64,000 nucleotides of DNA from Candidatus Villigracilis propinquus (GCA_016714565.1 JADKDM010000007.1:1-64000), one strand, 5' to 3'; positions 8,831-18,206 are shown, counted from the stretch's first letter. Notes: generated by a model not told the origin, from the sequence alone. Translations and numbers: made by a program.

Positions 8831-9049
8831 ATGAACATCGTTCTTGTGCATGTGCATGTCAAGCCTGAATTTGTGGATGCCTTCAAGCAGGCGAGTGTGG
8901 AGAATGCATCCAACAGCGTGAAGGAAGCTGGCATTGCCCGCTTCGATGTCATTCAACAAAATGATGACCCCACGCGTTTTATCCTTGTGGAAGTGTATAA
9001 GGGGTCAAACTCGAAAATGTTTTATGAGGTACACCATGTCATCGTTTGA
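8831..9049 (+). CDS. Truncated ABM (antibiotic biosynthesis monooxygenase) protein
   Basis: The first 55 residues match the ABM/LsrG ferredoxin-like fold (IVLVHVHVKPE, then GIARFDVIQ and FILVEVY). The usual C-terminal half, with its conserved histidine-rich helix and final strand, is missing. Instead about 14 unrelated residues end in a stop that overlaps the next gene by 14 bases. Full-length relatives have about 95-100 residues. The likely cause is a deletion between the VEVY strand and the 3' end of the gene. The protein may not fold or act. GGAGA precedes the start. Confidence 0.6.
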   Translation: MNIVLVHVHVKPEFVDAFKQASVENASNSVKEAGIARFDVIQQNDDPTRFILVEVYKGSNSKMFYEVHHVIV

Positions 9050-10193
9050 ATTTGCCACGGCGAATCGAGTCATGTTTGGAGCGGGGAAAATGAATGAGTT
9101 GGGCAGCCAGCTCAAAGGAAGAACGAAGCGTCTGTTGTTGGTGAGGGGAAATTCATCGGACGCGATTCCGCGCGTGAGGGAGATGCTCTCTGCACAGGAA
9201 ATCCCATTTGATGAATTTGCGCTTCATGGCGAGCCGACAGTGGATACGGCTTCCGAGGGAGTTTCGTTTGCGCTGAAACATGGTTGTGATATGGTCGTGG
9301 GCCTCGGAGGTGGCAGCGTGCTGGATGCGGGCAAGGCCATTTCCGCATTGGCGACGAACCGCGGCGATGTGTTTGATTATCTTGAGGTGATCGGCAAAGG
9401 CCAGCCGTTGATGAATGTGCCGCTGCCGTTCATTGCCATCCCAACCACAGCGGGGACGGGCACGGAGGTGACGCGCAACGCGGTGCTTGGCTCGCCCACG
9501 CATGGCGTGAAGGTAAGTTTGCGCAGCCCGATGATGCTGCCATCTCTTGCGATTGTTGACCCCGAGTTGACGTATTCCTTGCCGCCAGCGATTACAGCGA
9601 GTTCAGGATTGGATGCGCTTACGCAGTTGATCGAGCCGTTTGTTTCGGTGAAAGCCAACCCAATGACCGATGCCATTTGCCGCGAAGGCATTCGCTATGC
9701 GGCGAAGTCATTACGGCGTGCCTATCACGATGGCGCGGACGCGTCTGCACGCGAAGGCATGGCGTTGGCAAGTTTGTTTGGCGGCATGGCGTTGGCAAAT
9801 GCCGCGCTCGGTGCTGTGCATGGATTCGCCGGTCCGCTGGGCGGGATGCTCAATGCGCCGCACGGAGCGATCTGTGCAAAGCTATTGCCGCTGGTGATGG
9901 AAGCGAATCTCAAGGCATTGGAGTCGCGTCATGCTGGGCATGTTGCAATTGGAAAATATATCGAGATCGCAAAAATTATGACTGGCGACAAAAGCGCATC
10001 CGCACAGGATGGCGTGGAGTGGGTGAGCGGTTTGGTCAGCGAGTTGAATATCCCGTCCCTTTCGGCGCATGGGATGACGGAGGTACATATCCCTGAAACA
10101 GTTCAGAAGACATTGAATGCGAGCAGCTATAAGGGGAATCCAATTGCTTTGAATGAATTGGAGTTGACGGAAATTTTGAAAAACGCATTATAG
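9036..10193 (+). CDS. Iron-containing alcohol dehydrogenase
   Basis: The 385-residue protein belongs to the group III Fe-ADH family. It has the NAD-binding GGGSVLDAGK motif, the phosphate-contacting TTAGTGTEVT motif and metal-binding residues in the DALTQLIE, HGFAGPLGG and APHGAICA segments. These enzymes oxidise alcohols or reduce aldehydes with NAD(P)H; lactaldehyde reductase and maleylacetate reductase are also in the family. The substrate is not decided by sequence. The start MSSFEF at 9036 lies inside the 3' end of the truncated ABM gene, so the two are translationally coupled or were joined by the deletion. Confidence 0.9.
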   Translation: MSSFEFATANRVMFGAGKMNELGSQLKGRTKRLLLVRGNSSDAIPRVREMLSAQEIPFDEFALHGEPTVDTASEGVSFALKHGCDMVVGLGGGSVLDAGKAISALATNRGDVFDYLEVIGKGQPLMNVPLPFIAIPTTAGTGTEVTRNAVLGSPTHGVKVSLRSPMMLPSLAIVDPELTYSLPPAITASSGLDALTQLIEPFVSVKANPMTDAICREGIRYAAKSLRRAYHDGADASAREGMALASLFGGMALANAALGAVHGFAGPLGGMLNAPHGAICAKLLPLVMEANLKALESRHAGHVAIGKYIEIAKIMTGDKSASAQDGVEWVSGLVSELNIPSLSAHGMTEVHIPETVQKTLNASSYKGNPIALNELELTEILKNAL

Positions 10194-10234
10194 AATCAGA
10201 AAACCCGCCTCATCACGAGCCGGGTTTTCTGATT
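10194..10234. terminator. Bidirectional terminator
   Basis: A 14-bp perfect stem (AATCAGAAAACCCG with its complement) starts right after the Fe-ADH stop codon. The P-type ATPase ends 6 bases further on from the opposite side, so the hairpin serves both convergent genes. Confidence 0.85.
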
Positions 10235-10239
10235 AATGA

Positions 10240-12936
10240 TTACTTCTTCAACTTCTTTTCCAATTCCATCACTACAAACACCGCCACTCCCGCCCCAGCC
10301 GCGATGGATAAATCACATCCACTCAGTGGAATGATTTCAAAGAATTTTGCCAGCGTAGGAATGTATAACACAGCCAGTTGAAGTCCCACGACCAGTAGGG
10401 CCATACCCGCCAGCAATGGATTGCTCATCACGCGTAACTTGAACAGCGATTCTTTTGCTGAGCGGGAAGCGAGCGCCTGAAAGACTTGCATAAAAGCCAG
10501 CGAGGTAAATATCATCGTCTGCCATTCGGGGCGGCCTGTGAAGAAATACCAGGAGCCGAGGCCCAACGCAAGAGCACCGATGAGCACGCCGACCCAAACG
10601 GTTTGGAAACCTGCCCCACGTGAGAACACGCCTTCAGTGGGAGAGTACGGCTTGCGCTTCATCGTATCAGGTTCGGGATTTTCCACACCCATACCGAGGC
10701 CGAGCAAGCCGTCTGTCAAAAGATTTAGCCACAGTAATTGAAGCGGAAGCAACGGAAGGGGCTTTCCTAAAAATGGAGCGATCAACATCACCAGCACTTT
10801 GCCGATGTTACCCGCCACACTAAAGCGCACAAACTTGCGGATGTTATCGTAGATGGTGCGGCCTTCCTGTACCGCCGCAACGATGGTTGCAAAATTATCG
10901 TTGAGCAAGACAAGATCGGCGGCTTCCTTGGAAACATCCGTACCGGTGATGCCCATTGCCACGCCAATGTCCGCTTTGCGCAGAGCGGGCGCGTCGTTCA
11001 CGCCGTCACCGGTCATCGAGACGATATGACCATTTTCCTGCAAGGCCTGCACGATCTTTAATTTATGTTCGGGAGCCACACGGGCGAAGACGCTGACTTC
11101 ATCCACAACATTTTTCAATTCATCGAAAGTCAAACTTTCGATCTCCACACCGGTCAACGCACGGCCGTTATCTGAAATGCCCAATTGACGCGCGATTTCC
11201 ATGGCGGTCAATGGATGGTCGCCTGTGATCATCACAGGGCGGATGCCCGCGGCGCGGCAGGTTGCGACGGCATCCTTTACTTCGTTGCGCGGCGGGTCGA
11301 TCATGCCGAATAAACCGACGATGGTCAGGTTCTGTTCGAGGTCAGTTTGAATGACCTCGGGGATGGTATTCATCAAGCGGAATGCCACGCCGAGGACGCG
11401 CATCCCTTTTTTAGCCAGACGGTCATTGGCCGTCTCAATTCTCGACTTCCAATCTGCATCCAGAGGGTAGGACTTTCCCTCCACCCAAACATGGCTTGCC
11501 ACATCGAGCAATCCATCAATGCTGCCTTTGGTAAAAGCGATATATCTTTTATCGCCGATCTCCAAACCAGACAACACGGTCGGGTCGTATTGACCGAGAT
11601 GGTGAACGGTGGTCATGCGTTTGCGTTCCGAGTCAAAGGGGAGTTCGGCTGCGCGCGGGAAGGATGAATCGAGCGTTCCTTTCCAATAGCCCATTTTTGC
11701 GGCAGCCACTACCATTGCGCCTTCTGTCGGGTCGCCGAGTGTGTGGAAGCGGTCATCACCTGTGTCGATCATTTTAGCGTCGTTGCACAGGGAGCCGCCG
11801 ATCGCTGCCAGCGAAAGAGATGATTGGACCGGCGCACCCAGCCCACGGGTGGCGTGAAGCGTTCCATTGCGTTCCATGTTTTCGGTCAGGTCGAGCGCAT
11901 GTTCAGCCACATCCAATATGACTACGGTCATTCTGTTTTCAGTCAACGTGCCTGTTTTATCCGAGCAGATGACGGTAACGGAGCCAAGTGTTTCAACGGC
12001 GGGCAATTTGCGGATGAGAGCTTCGCGCTTCAACATGCGCTGTGCGCCGAGCGCGAGGGTGATGGTGACGACGGCGGGCAGACCTTCAGGGACAATGGCG
12101 ACTGCCACGCTAACCGCCGTGAGCAGCATGTGCCGGACTTCGTCGCCGCGCAGGATGCCAAGAATAAAAATGAACACCGCAATGGCAACGCCGATCACTG
12201 CGAGGTTTTTGCCGAGCGCATCGAGCCTGCGTTGCAGCGGAGTTTGTTCATGTTTCACTTGTTGGATGAGGTCGGCAATTTTACCGAGTTCGGTCTGCAT
12301 GCCGGTGGCAACCACCAGCGCAAGGCCGCGCCCCTGGGTGATGATGGTTCCCATGAAAGACATATTGCGGCGGTCGCCAAGCGGCAGATCTTCGCCAGAT
12401 AATGCGGCTGTATGTTTTTCGATCGGTTCAGATTCGCCGGTGAGTGCGGCTTCCTGAATTCGCAGATTTACAGCTTCGAGCAAACGCAGATCTGCGGGGA
12501 TGACGTTGCCCGTTTCCAGTTGAATAATGTCGCCGGGAACAAGTTCGCGCGCCGAGAGTTCCTGCAAATTGCCGTCACGCAGTACGCGCACATTCGGCAC
12601 AGACATTTTCTTGAGTGCGGCGATTGCCTGCTCGGCACGATATTCCTGCAAAAATCCAAGCAATGCGTAAAGCGTTACGATGGAAAGAATGGCGATCGTA
12701 TTTTTCGTATCGCCAAGCAAGCCCGCCATCACCGCCGCGCCGATAAGAATGAGCACCATCGTGGCTGTGATCTGTTCCCATAAAATTTGGAATGCAGTCC
12801 GCCCGCCGCGTTCGATCAATTCATTCGCGCCGTATTTGGCTTTGTTTTCATTTACTTGTGTTGATGTCAGACCGGTTTCAGAGGATGAAGAAAATTCATC
12901 CAACACGGACTTTGTTTCGAGTGTGTGCCAGTTCAT
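10240..12936 (-). CDS. Calcium-type P2 cation ATPase
   Basis: The 898-residue protein has the full P-type ATPase set: actuator TGES motif, phosphorylation site DKTGTLT (Asp326), and the hinge TGDGVNDAP. The PEGLPAVVT motif in transmembrane helix 4 is the P2 (SERCA/PMR1-like) ion-site signature. The N-terminal cation-ATPase domain and C-terminal helices are complete. Such pumps export Ca2+ (some Mn2+ or Na+) at ATP cost. Exact ion choice needs experiment. It is a single gene, between two strong hairpins. Confidence 0.9.
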   Translation of the reverse strand: MNWHTLETKSVLDEFSSSSETGLTSTQVNENKAKYGANELIERGGRTAFQILWEQITATMVLILIGAAVMAGLLGDTKNTIAILSIVTLYALLGFLQEYRAEQAIAALKKMSVPNVRVLRDGNLQELSARELVPGDIIQLETGNVIPADLRLLEAVNLRIQEAALTGESEPIEKHTAALSGEDLPLGDRRNMSFMGTIITQGRGLALVVATGMQTELGKIADLIQQVKHEQTPLQRRLDALGKNLAVIGVAIAVFIFILGILRGDEVRHMLLTAVSVAVAIVPEGLPAVVTITLALGAQRMLKREALIRKLPAVETLGSVTVICSDKTGTLTENRMTVVILDVAEHALDLTENMERNGTLHATRGLGAPVQSSLSLAAIGGSLCNDAKMIDTGDDRFHTLGDPTEGAMVVAAAKMGYWKGTLDSSFPRAAELPFDSERKRMTTVHHLGQYDPTVLSGLEIGDKRYIAFTKGSIDGLLDVASHVWVEGKSYPLDADWKSRIETANDRLAKKGMRVLGVAFRLMNTIPEVIQTDLEQNLTIVGLFGMIDPPRNEVKDAVATCRAAGIRPVMITGDHPLTAMEIARQLGISDNGRALTGVEIESLTFDELKNVVDEVSVFARVAPEHKLKIVQALQENGHIVSMTGDGVNDAPALRKADIGVAMGITGTDVSKEAADLVLLNDNFATIVAAVQEGRTIYDNIRKFVRFSVAGNIGKVLVMLIAPFLGKPLPLLPLQLLWLNLLTDGLLGLGMGVENPEPDTMKRKPYSPTEGVFSRGAGFQTVWVGVLIGALALGLGSWYFFTGRPEWQTMIFTSLAFMQVFQALASRSAKESLFKLRVMSNPLLAGMALLVVGLQLAVLYIPTLAKFFEIIPLSGCDLSIAAGAGVAVFVVMELEKKLKK

Positions 12937-12961
12937 TTTTTTCCCGTTTCATAACGTATTT

Positions 12962-12989
12962 GCAGGTCGGGTTTTAAAACCCGACCTGC
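12962..12989. terminator. Palindromic terminator hairpin
   Basis: A perfect 28-bp palindrome (GCAGGTCGGGTTTT and complement) lies between the site-2 protease stop and the P-type ATPase start. It is followed on the plus strand by a run of T. It most likely ends the protease transcript. Confidence 0.7.
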
Positions 12990-12998
12990 TTTTTTTAC

Positions 12999-14099
12999 TT
13001 AGATGCCATTTATACCACTGGCGGCGTGCCGCAGGGCCGAGCGTATCATTAAATATTCGGTGATATTCTCAGAGGTGACGATACCCACCAACTGTCCCGC
13101 GTGGGTGACAGGCAGGGCAGGGACGCCCGATTCCTGAATTCGCATCAGGGCGACTTCCACCATTTCGTAAGAATCCACCTCAGGCAGGTTGCTTTTCATG
13201 ACTGACGAAACCGCGAGATTCTGTCCGTTGCGGGTGAGGGCGGTGAGGAAATCGTTACGAGTGACAACACCGATCACACGCTCATTATCAATAACGGGGA
13301 AATCATGCTGCGAACCTGCAAGGATCAACTGTCCCATGCGTTCGAGCGTATCCCGCGGAGAGAGGCTTTTGTAATCCGTCAGCATCGCACGCCCAACAGG
13401 AATTCCGCTGATGGCATTTTTCATCTGTGTGGCGCTCGATTCTTGTGAAGCGCCGATCCATACAAAGAAGGCGATGAACAACAAAGACGGATTGCCGAAC
13501 AAACCGAGAAAGCCGAACAGCAGCGCCAATCCCTGACCAACGCTTGCGGCGATCTGTGTCGCGCGGACGTAATCCATGCGTATGGCGAGCAGCGCGCGCA
13601 GCACACGTCCACCGTCCATGGGGAAGGCGGGGATGAGGTTGAACAGCACGAGCGAAACATTCACCATCATCACACGTTCGAGAAAACTGCCCGAGGCTAT
13701 GGTCAACTCATTAAGCGGAACCAGATTGGTGGTTAAGAAAAGATACGCAAACAATCCCGCAGCGATGACCACGTTCACGGCAGGCCCCATCAACGCGACC
13801 CACAGCTCTTCGATCGGCTTCTCGGGCATGCGCTCCAACCGCGCCACACCGCCGATGGGGTAGATCGTGATGTCGCGGGTTTTGATGCCGTACTTGCGGG
13901 CCGTTAGCGCGTGCCCATATTCATGCAAGATCACACACAGAAAAAGCACGAGGATGAAGCCAATGCCCGAAAGCACCTCGCCCCAATTTTGATTCTCCAG
14001 CCAGTGACTGTAGCCGACCCACCCGATCAAGAGCAGGAAGGTGGCGTGGATGTAAACGTCGATCCCTGCAAAATTTCCTAATTTCCATTGCCATTTCAT
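12999..14099 (-). CDS. Site-2 protease (M50) with CBS domain pair
   Basis: The 366-residue protein is a polytopic M50 metalloprotease. HEYGH (His59, Glu60, His63) sits in a hydrophobic helix, and the third ligand lies in the downstream NLIPAFPMDGG motif. Residues about 225-355 form two CBS domains, which in this subfamily bind adenosine nucleotides and may gate the protease. Family members cut membrane-embedded substrates such as anti-sigma factors; the target here is unknown. AAAGGAG precedes the ATG. A second M50 protein without CBS is encoded at 36082-37257. Confidence 0.9.
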   Translation of the reverse strand: MKWQWKLGNFAGIDVYIHATFLLLIGWVGYSHWLENQNWGEVLSGIGFILVLFLCVILHEYGHALTARKYGIKTRDITIYPIGGVARLERMPEKPIEELWVALMGPAVNVVIAAGLFAYLFLTTNLVPLNELTIASGSFLERVMMVNVSLVLFNLIPAFPMDGGRVLRALLAIRMDYVRATQIAASVGQGLALLFGFLGLFGNPSLLFIAFFVWIGASQESSATQMKNAISGIPVGRAMLTDYKSLSPRDTLERMGQLILAGSQHDFPVIDNERVIGVVTRNDFLTALTRNGQNLAVSSVMKSNLPEVDSYEMVEVALMRIQESGVPALPVTHAGQLVGIVTSENITEYLMIRSALRHAASGINGI

Positions 14100-14345
14100 A
14101 ATTCAACTCCTTTTGAAGTTGATTGGATTGTAATATTAATATATTAGAAAAATGTTATAAATATTCTATCAAGAACTATCAGGATGCAGATCCGCGCCTC
14201 TTTCCCCGCCCGGGCCTGATTCTGTCCGAGGGGCATTCATGTCATCTTGAGGGAGCGTTTTTCGCGACCGAAGGATCTCTGATGTTGAAGTAGGGATGCT
14301 TCGGGGCAACGAACGCCCCTCAGCATGACATGAAGTGGTTATATA
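14100..14345. other. Gap with one REP-like palindrome
   Basis: The only structured part of this roughly 250-base gap is an inverted repeat with CATGTCAT at 14239 and ATGACATG at 14325, about 94 bases overall. It has the same end motif as the repeat at 6031. The AT-rich part at 14110-14165 upstream of the protease gene probably holds its promoter. I see no gene. Confidence 0.5.
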
Positions 14346-14377
14346 AAAAAACTCGCTCCACATCGGAGCGAGTTTTT
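14346..14377 (-). terminator. Terminator of the oxoamine synthase gene
   Basis: The stem CTCGCTCC / GGAGCGAG is flanked by A and T runs. On the minus strand it is followed by a T run, 20 bases after the stop codon at 14398. Confidence 0.85.
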
Positions 14378-14397
14378 CACTTTTTACTTTCCACTTT

Positions 14398-15609
14398 CTA
14401 CTTGATAATGCCGAGTTTCTTGCCAGCCACGCCAATGATTTCCATCGCGTGTTCGATGTCACTTGGCTCATGCGCCGCGGTGACGGTGGCTCGCAGGCGG
14501 GCGAGTCCCTCTTGCACAGCGGGGGAGACTACTGGCAGCACGAAGACATCCTGATGCTGCGCTTCGCGGGTCATGGCGAAGGCCACATCATCCTGTCCGC
14601 ACAGCACAGGGACGATGGCGGTCTCGGTCAGCAGGGTGTCGAAGCCCATGCTCTTCAAACCGCCGATGAACTGCTTGGTGTTTTCATTCAAGCGCTGGAG
14701 GCGCCACGGCTCATCCAAAATGACTTTGAAGGCTTCGTTGGCAGCAGCAGCCTGAGCGGGCGGCAGCGCCGCAGAGAAGATGTACGCGCGGCTGGCGTGG
14801 CGCAGGTAGGTGATGATCTCTTCCTTCGCGGCCACATATCCACCCACGGAGGGGATGGTCTTGCTGAGCGTGCCCATCTTGATGTCGATGGAGCCGTACA
14901 TATTGAAGTATTCTTCGATGCCTGTGCCTTTTTCACCGAGCACACCCACGGAATGGGCTTCATCGATCATCAGCCAGGCGTTGTATTTCTTGCACAATTC
15001 CACAACCTTCGGCAGGTCGATGATGTCACCGTCCATGCTGAAGACAGAATCTGCGATGACCATCTTAGCAACATCCGCAGGCGCGTTCTTGAGCAAGCCT
15101 TCGAGATGTTCCATGTCATTGTGACGGAAGCGGCGGAATTCCGCGCCAGACATCAAACAGCCATCTACAATGGAAGCGTGGTTGATCTTGTCTGAGAAGA
15201 CGTAATCGCCGCGTCCCATCAAAGTGGAGATGACGGTCAGGTTGGCGGCATAGCCGGAGGTGTAGGTGATGGCGGCTTCGGTGTGCTTGAAGTTGGAGAT
15301 CGTCTCTTCGAGTTCGTTGTGGATGGTGAGGGTTCCAGCCAGTGTGCGCACGCCGTTGGTGCCCGTGCCGAATTTGTCCACGGCTTTTTTGGCAGCTTCG
15401 TTAATGCGCGGGTGGCCGACCAGCCCAAGGTAGCTGTAGGAGGCGTACATGCCCATCACACGTCCGCGAACGCGCACTTTCGCTCCGCCCATCATCTCTT
15501 CGATGGGTTGGTTATAAAAATACAGGTCATTGCTCTTGAGATATTGAACGCGGTCGGTCATCGCCTTGATGCGGCGGGTTACGGCGTCATTAGTATTGTT
15601 GAAATCCAT
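14398..15609 (-). CDS. PLP-dependent alpha-oxoamine synthase (KBL/BioF/SPT family)
   Basis: The 403-residue fold-type I PLP enzyme has the Schiff-base lysine Lys250 in GTLSKTIPS, the DEAHSVG aspartate that contacts the PLP ring and YSYLGL near the N-terminus. The family condenses an amino acid with an acyl-CoA. Glycine C-acetyltransferase (threonine breakdown), 8-amino-7-oxononanoate synthase (biotin) and serine palmitoyltransferase (sphingolipids) are close in sequence. No threonine dehydrogenase or bio gene is adjacent, so I do not choose. GGAGG lies 7 bases before the ATG. It is a single-gene unit. Confidence 0.85.
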   Translation of the reverse strand: MDFNNTNDAVTRRIKAMTDRVQYLKSNDLYFYNQPIEEMMGGAKVRVRGRVMGMYASYSYLGLVGHPRINEAAKKAVDKFGTGTNGVRTLAGTLTIHNELEETISNFKHTEAAITYTSGYAANLTVISTLMGRGDYVFSDKINHASIVDGCLMSGAEFRRFRHNDMEHLEGLLKNAPADVAKMVIADSVFSMDGDIIDLPKVVELCKKYNAWLMIDEAHSVGVLGEKGTGIEEYFNMYGSIDIKMGTLSKTIPSVGGYVAAKEEIITYLRHASRAYIFSAALPPAQAAAANEAFKVILDEPWRLQRLNENTKQFIGGLKSMGFDTLLTETAIVPVLCGQDDVAFAMTREAQHQDVFVLPVVSPAVQEGLARLRATVTAAHEPSDIEHAMEIIGVAGKKLGIIK

Positions 15610-15698
15610 GTAAAAGCCTCCGAAACAGAATGGCGTAAGTTTAGTCTAGGGGATGGTTTCTGTCTAGCAGATGTCTAAAAGCTGTCAGCTTTCAGTTC

Positions 15699-17798
15699 TC
15701 AGACTGCTAATTTTCTTAATTCAGCTTCGTCGATCACCTTCACGCCGAGGGATTGCGCCTTCTCCAGCTTGGAGCCGGGGTTTTCGCCGAGGACAAGATA
15801 GCTGGTTTTCTTGCTGACGCTGTCGATCACCTTGCCGCCATTTGATTCGATAAATTCTTTCACACCATCTCGGGAAAGAGTAGGAAGTGTGCCAGTCACT
15901 ACAAAGGTCAGCCCTGAAAGTTTCCCGGAAGACTGGCTTACTTTTTGTTCCACAGTAGGCCACACGCCAACTTTTTTTAATTTTCCAAGCAGCTTTTTGT
16001 TGGATGGTGTGGCGAACCAATCCACAATGGATTCGGCGATATTTGGGCCGACACCTTCGATGCTCATTAGGTCGTCCACCGTTGTGTCTGCGAGTTTGTC
16101 CAAGCTGCCGAAGGTGGCTGATAGATCTTTTGCCATCACTTCGCCCACACCGTGAATCCCCAGCCCGATGATCAATCGATGCAAGGGTCGATTCTTTGCT
16201 TCTAAAATGGCATTGAATAATTTTTCAGGGCGCTTATCGGGTGCTTTTTTGGCAGCAGTTTTGACAGCAGTTTTGGGAGGATTCTTTTCTCTTCGTTTTT
16301 TATTAAGTTCTTCATTGATAACTGCCAGATCTTTTATGGTCAGCGCAAACAGGTCTGCAACATCACTTACCAAACTGGATTCAACCAATATTTTCACCAG
16401 TTCAGTGCCTAGTCCTTCAATGTCCATCGCGCCGCGGGAGACGAAGTGCTCCACGTTGCGGAGCAACTGCGCAGGGCAGGCGGCATTGACGCAGTACCAT
16501 GCCACTTCACCTTCTAGGTGCTCCACGGCCTGTCCGCACGCGGGACATTTCGTGGGCGGTTTGTAGGTTTTCTCTTTGCCAGTGCGTGCATCCACCACAG
16601 GGCCGATGACGTAGGGAATCACTTCCCCTGCGCGTTTGACCAGCACACGGTCACCCACGCGAATATCTTTCTCGGCGATGAAATCAAAATTATGCAGGGT
16701 GGCGCTTTTGACGATCACGCCATTGATCTCGACTGCATCCAACACAGCTTTGGGAGTCAGTACGCCTGTGCGCCCGACTTCCACTTCAATGCCTGTTAAT
16801 GTAGTGGTCACTTCGCGGGCAGGGAATTTGAAGGCAATTGCGCCGCGCGGGTCTTTGCCCACAAAACCCAGATCTGCGGCGAGGTTGAGGTCATCTATTT
16901 TGATGACCATGCCGTCGGCTTCGTAGGTTAATTTGTCGCGGCCTTCATTCCATGTCTCGGTGTAGGCAATTGCAGATTCAAGGTCATTGAAGCGTTTGGC
17001 AGCATCCGCCACGGGGAAGCCCAACGCTTTGAGGTATTCCAAAAGCTCCCATTGCGAGGTTGGCACTTGGCCGCCTTCGGAATATACGACCTGATAGACG
17101 AGCAATGTCAACGGGCGGGAGGCGGTCAATTGCGGGTCAAGCTGACGCAGCGATCCCGCCGCCGTGTTGCGCGGATTGAGATAGGTCTTTTCGCCAGCTT
17201 CTTCGAGCTTCTTATTTAATTCATCGAATTCTTTGATGGGGATGAAGGCTTCGCCGCGAACGACAAGGTTTCTAGGGACTAGGGGACTAGGGCCTAGTTC
17301 CTTATTCCTAGCCACTGGAATCTTCAATGGGATCGCCCGTATCGTCCGCAAGTTGGAGGTGATGTCTTCGCCGACTTCGCCATCTCCACGAGTGGCGCCT
17401 TGCACGAATATGCCATCGCGGTAGTGCAGGACAACGGACAACCCGTCAATTTTCGGCTCGACGATGAATTTTGCTTTCTCAACTCTATCGTCCAATTTTT
17501 TGACGCGTTCCAGCCATGCACGGGCATCGTCTGCACCGAAGGCGTTGGCGAGCGAGAGAATGGCCGCAGGGTGGCGAATTTTCTCGAAACGGTCAGCAGG
17601 CCTGGCACCGGCACGCTGCGTGGGACTATCCGATGTGATCCAGTCTGGATGATCTGCTTCGATCTTCTTCAATTCATTAAGCAGGCGGTCATATTCCAGG
17701 TCACTGATAATGGGCGCATCCAACACGTGGTACCGGTAATTGTGAAAGCTGATCTGCGCTTTTAATTCTTCGTATCGGGTTAAAAGTTTATCTGCCAT
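15699..17798 (-). CDS. ligA: NAD-dependent DNA ligase
   Basis: About 699 residues with the complete LigA order: Ia domain, adenylation domain with the nucleophile Lys116 in PKIDG, OB fold, Cys4 zinc finger (CPACG...CVNAAC), helix-hairpin-helix domain and C-terminal BRCT (about 615-690). It seals nicks using NAD+. Two oddities are visible. One is an insertion of about a dozen residues near residue 170, encoded by a CTAG-rich stretch. The other is a Lys/Ala/Pro-rich insertion in the HhH region (around residue 500). I place the start at 17798: TATAAT ends 7 bases before this ATG and overlaps the alternative ATG at 17807. Confidence 0.95.
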   Translation of the reverse strand: MADKLLTRYEELKAQISFHNYRYHVLDAPIISDLEYDRLLNELKKIEADHPDWITSDSPTQRAGARPADRFEKIRHPAAILSLANAFGADDARAWLERVKKLDDRVEKAKFIVEPKIDGLSVVLHYRDGIFVQGATRGDGEVGEDITSNLRTIRAIPLKIPVARNKELGPSPLVPRNLVVRGEAFIPIKEFDELNKKLEEAGEKTYLNPRNTAAGSLRQLDPQLTASRPLTLLVYQVVYSEGGQVPTSQWELLEYLKALGFPVADAAKRFNDLESAIAYTETWNEGRDKLTYEADGMVIKIDDLNLAADLGFVGKDPRGAIAFKFPAREVTTTLTGIEVEVGRTGVLTPKAVLDAVEINGVIVKSATLHNFDFIAEKDIRVGDRVLVKRAGEVIPYVIGPVVDARTGKEKTYKPPTKCPACGQAVEHLEGEVAWYCVNAACPAQLLRNVEHFVSRGAMDIEGLGTELVKILVESSLVSDVADLFALTIKDLAVINEELNKKRREKNPPKTAVKTAAKKAPDKRPEKLFNAILEAKNRPLHRLIIGLGIHGVGEVMAKDLSATFGSLDKLADTTVDDLMSIEGVGPNIAESIVDWFATPSNKKLLGKLKKVGVWPTVEQKVSQSSGKLSGLTFVVTGTLPTLSRDGVKEFIESNGGKVIDSVSKKTSYLVLGENPGSKLEKAQSLGVKVIDEAELRKLAV
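17272..17311 (-). other. CTAG-rich insertion inside ligA
   Basis: Five CTAG tetramers occur in 40 bases, at 17272, 17279, 17287, 17294 and 17308. The encoded residues (about LGPSPLVPRN) lie between the conserved IPLKIP and VVRGEAF segments, where many LigA proteins have only a short link. The reading frame is kept. Confidence 0.65.
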
Positions 17799-17805
17799 GT
17801 TTTGC

Positions 17806-17811
17806 ATTATA
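17806..17811 (-). promoter_or_regulatory. -10 hexamer TATAAT, leaderless ligA
   Basis: TATAAT on the minus strand ends 7 bases before the ATG at 17798. Its final AT is part of the upstream ATG at 17807, which argues against that start. Confidence 0.5.
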
Positions 17812-17819
17812 AATGTAAA

Positions 17820-17844
17820 ACCCGCCCGTTTGTAGCGGGCGGGT
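17820..17844 (-). terminator. Terminator of the minD1-wHTH1 unit
   Basis: The stem ACCCGCCCG / CGGGCGGGT, followed on the minus strand by TTTTACATTTAT, starts 7 bases past the stop of the winged-helix gene. Confidence 0.85.
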
Positions 17845-17850
17845 GGAAAC

Positions 17851-18183
17851 TCAGTCTAATTTTTTCCAAATATCCGAAGGCGGGCGCGAGAGCGGGCGGG
17901 TCATGGCTGAGAGGCGGGATTCGTAAAATGTTTCCTCTGCATTTGAAAACCGTGAGACCGAGAACAAATTGCGCTCCACAAGAATATCTGCGAGCTGTTT
18001 GGCTTGTTCCCGGGTGAACTCAAGTTTTTCGGCAAATTCCGTCAGGCTAAAGCGGCCAAGGCGGATCACAAAGTTCAACGCAGTTCGAAGCGGCTCTGAA
18101 AACAAAACCACATCCGAAGGACGGATATCCTCTTTCCGTGTTTCAAGTTCGCGAAGTGACTGTTGAAAAAGCGGCTCGCTCAT
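17851..18183 (-). CDS. Winged-helix-like protein partner of MinD1
   Basis: A 110-residue protein of unassigned family. Residues about 25-85 look like a winged helix (PLRTALNFVIRLG, then a TREQAKQLADILVERNLF recognition-type helix). The C-terminus ends in SDIWKKLD. The protein encoded at 23135-23509 has a comparable plan: a PLR or ALR helix, a helix-rich middle, and a GIWSSLD end. Both genes sit beside a MinD-like ATPase gene, so I treat them as paralogous modules. AGGAGGA precedes the ATG and the gene lies 23 bases after minD1. DNA binding or binding to the ATPase are both possible. Confidence 0.6.
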   Translation of the reverse strand: MSEPLFQQSLRELETRKEDIRPSDVVLFSEPLRTALNFVIRLGRFSLTEFAEKLEFTREQAKQLADILVERNLFSVSRFSNAEETFYESRLSAMTRPLSRPPSDIWKKLD

Positions 18184-18206
18184 GGCTTCCTCCTGCCGGT
18201 AACAGT

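Noticed and set aside
14449..15195. 248-codon plus-strand frame opposite the oxoamine synthase gene
   Set aside because: His/Asp/Val-rich composition without motifs; the minus-strand PLP enzyme explains the region.
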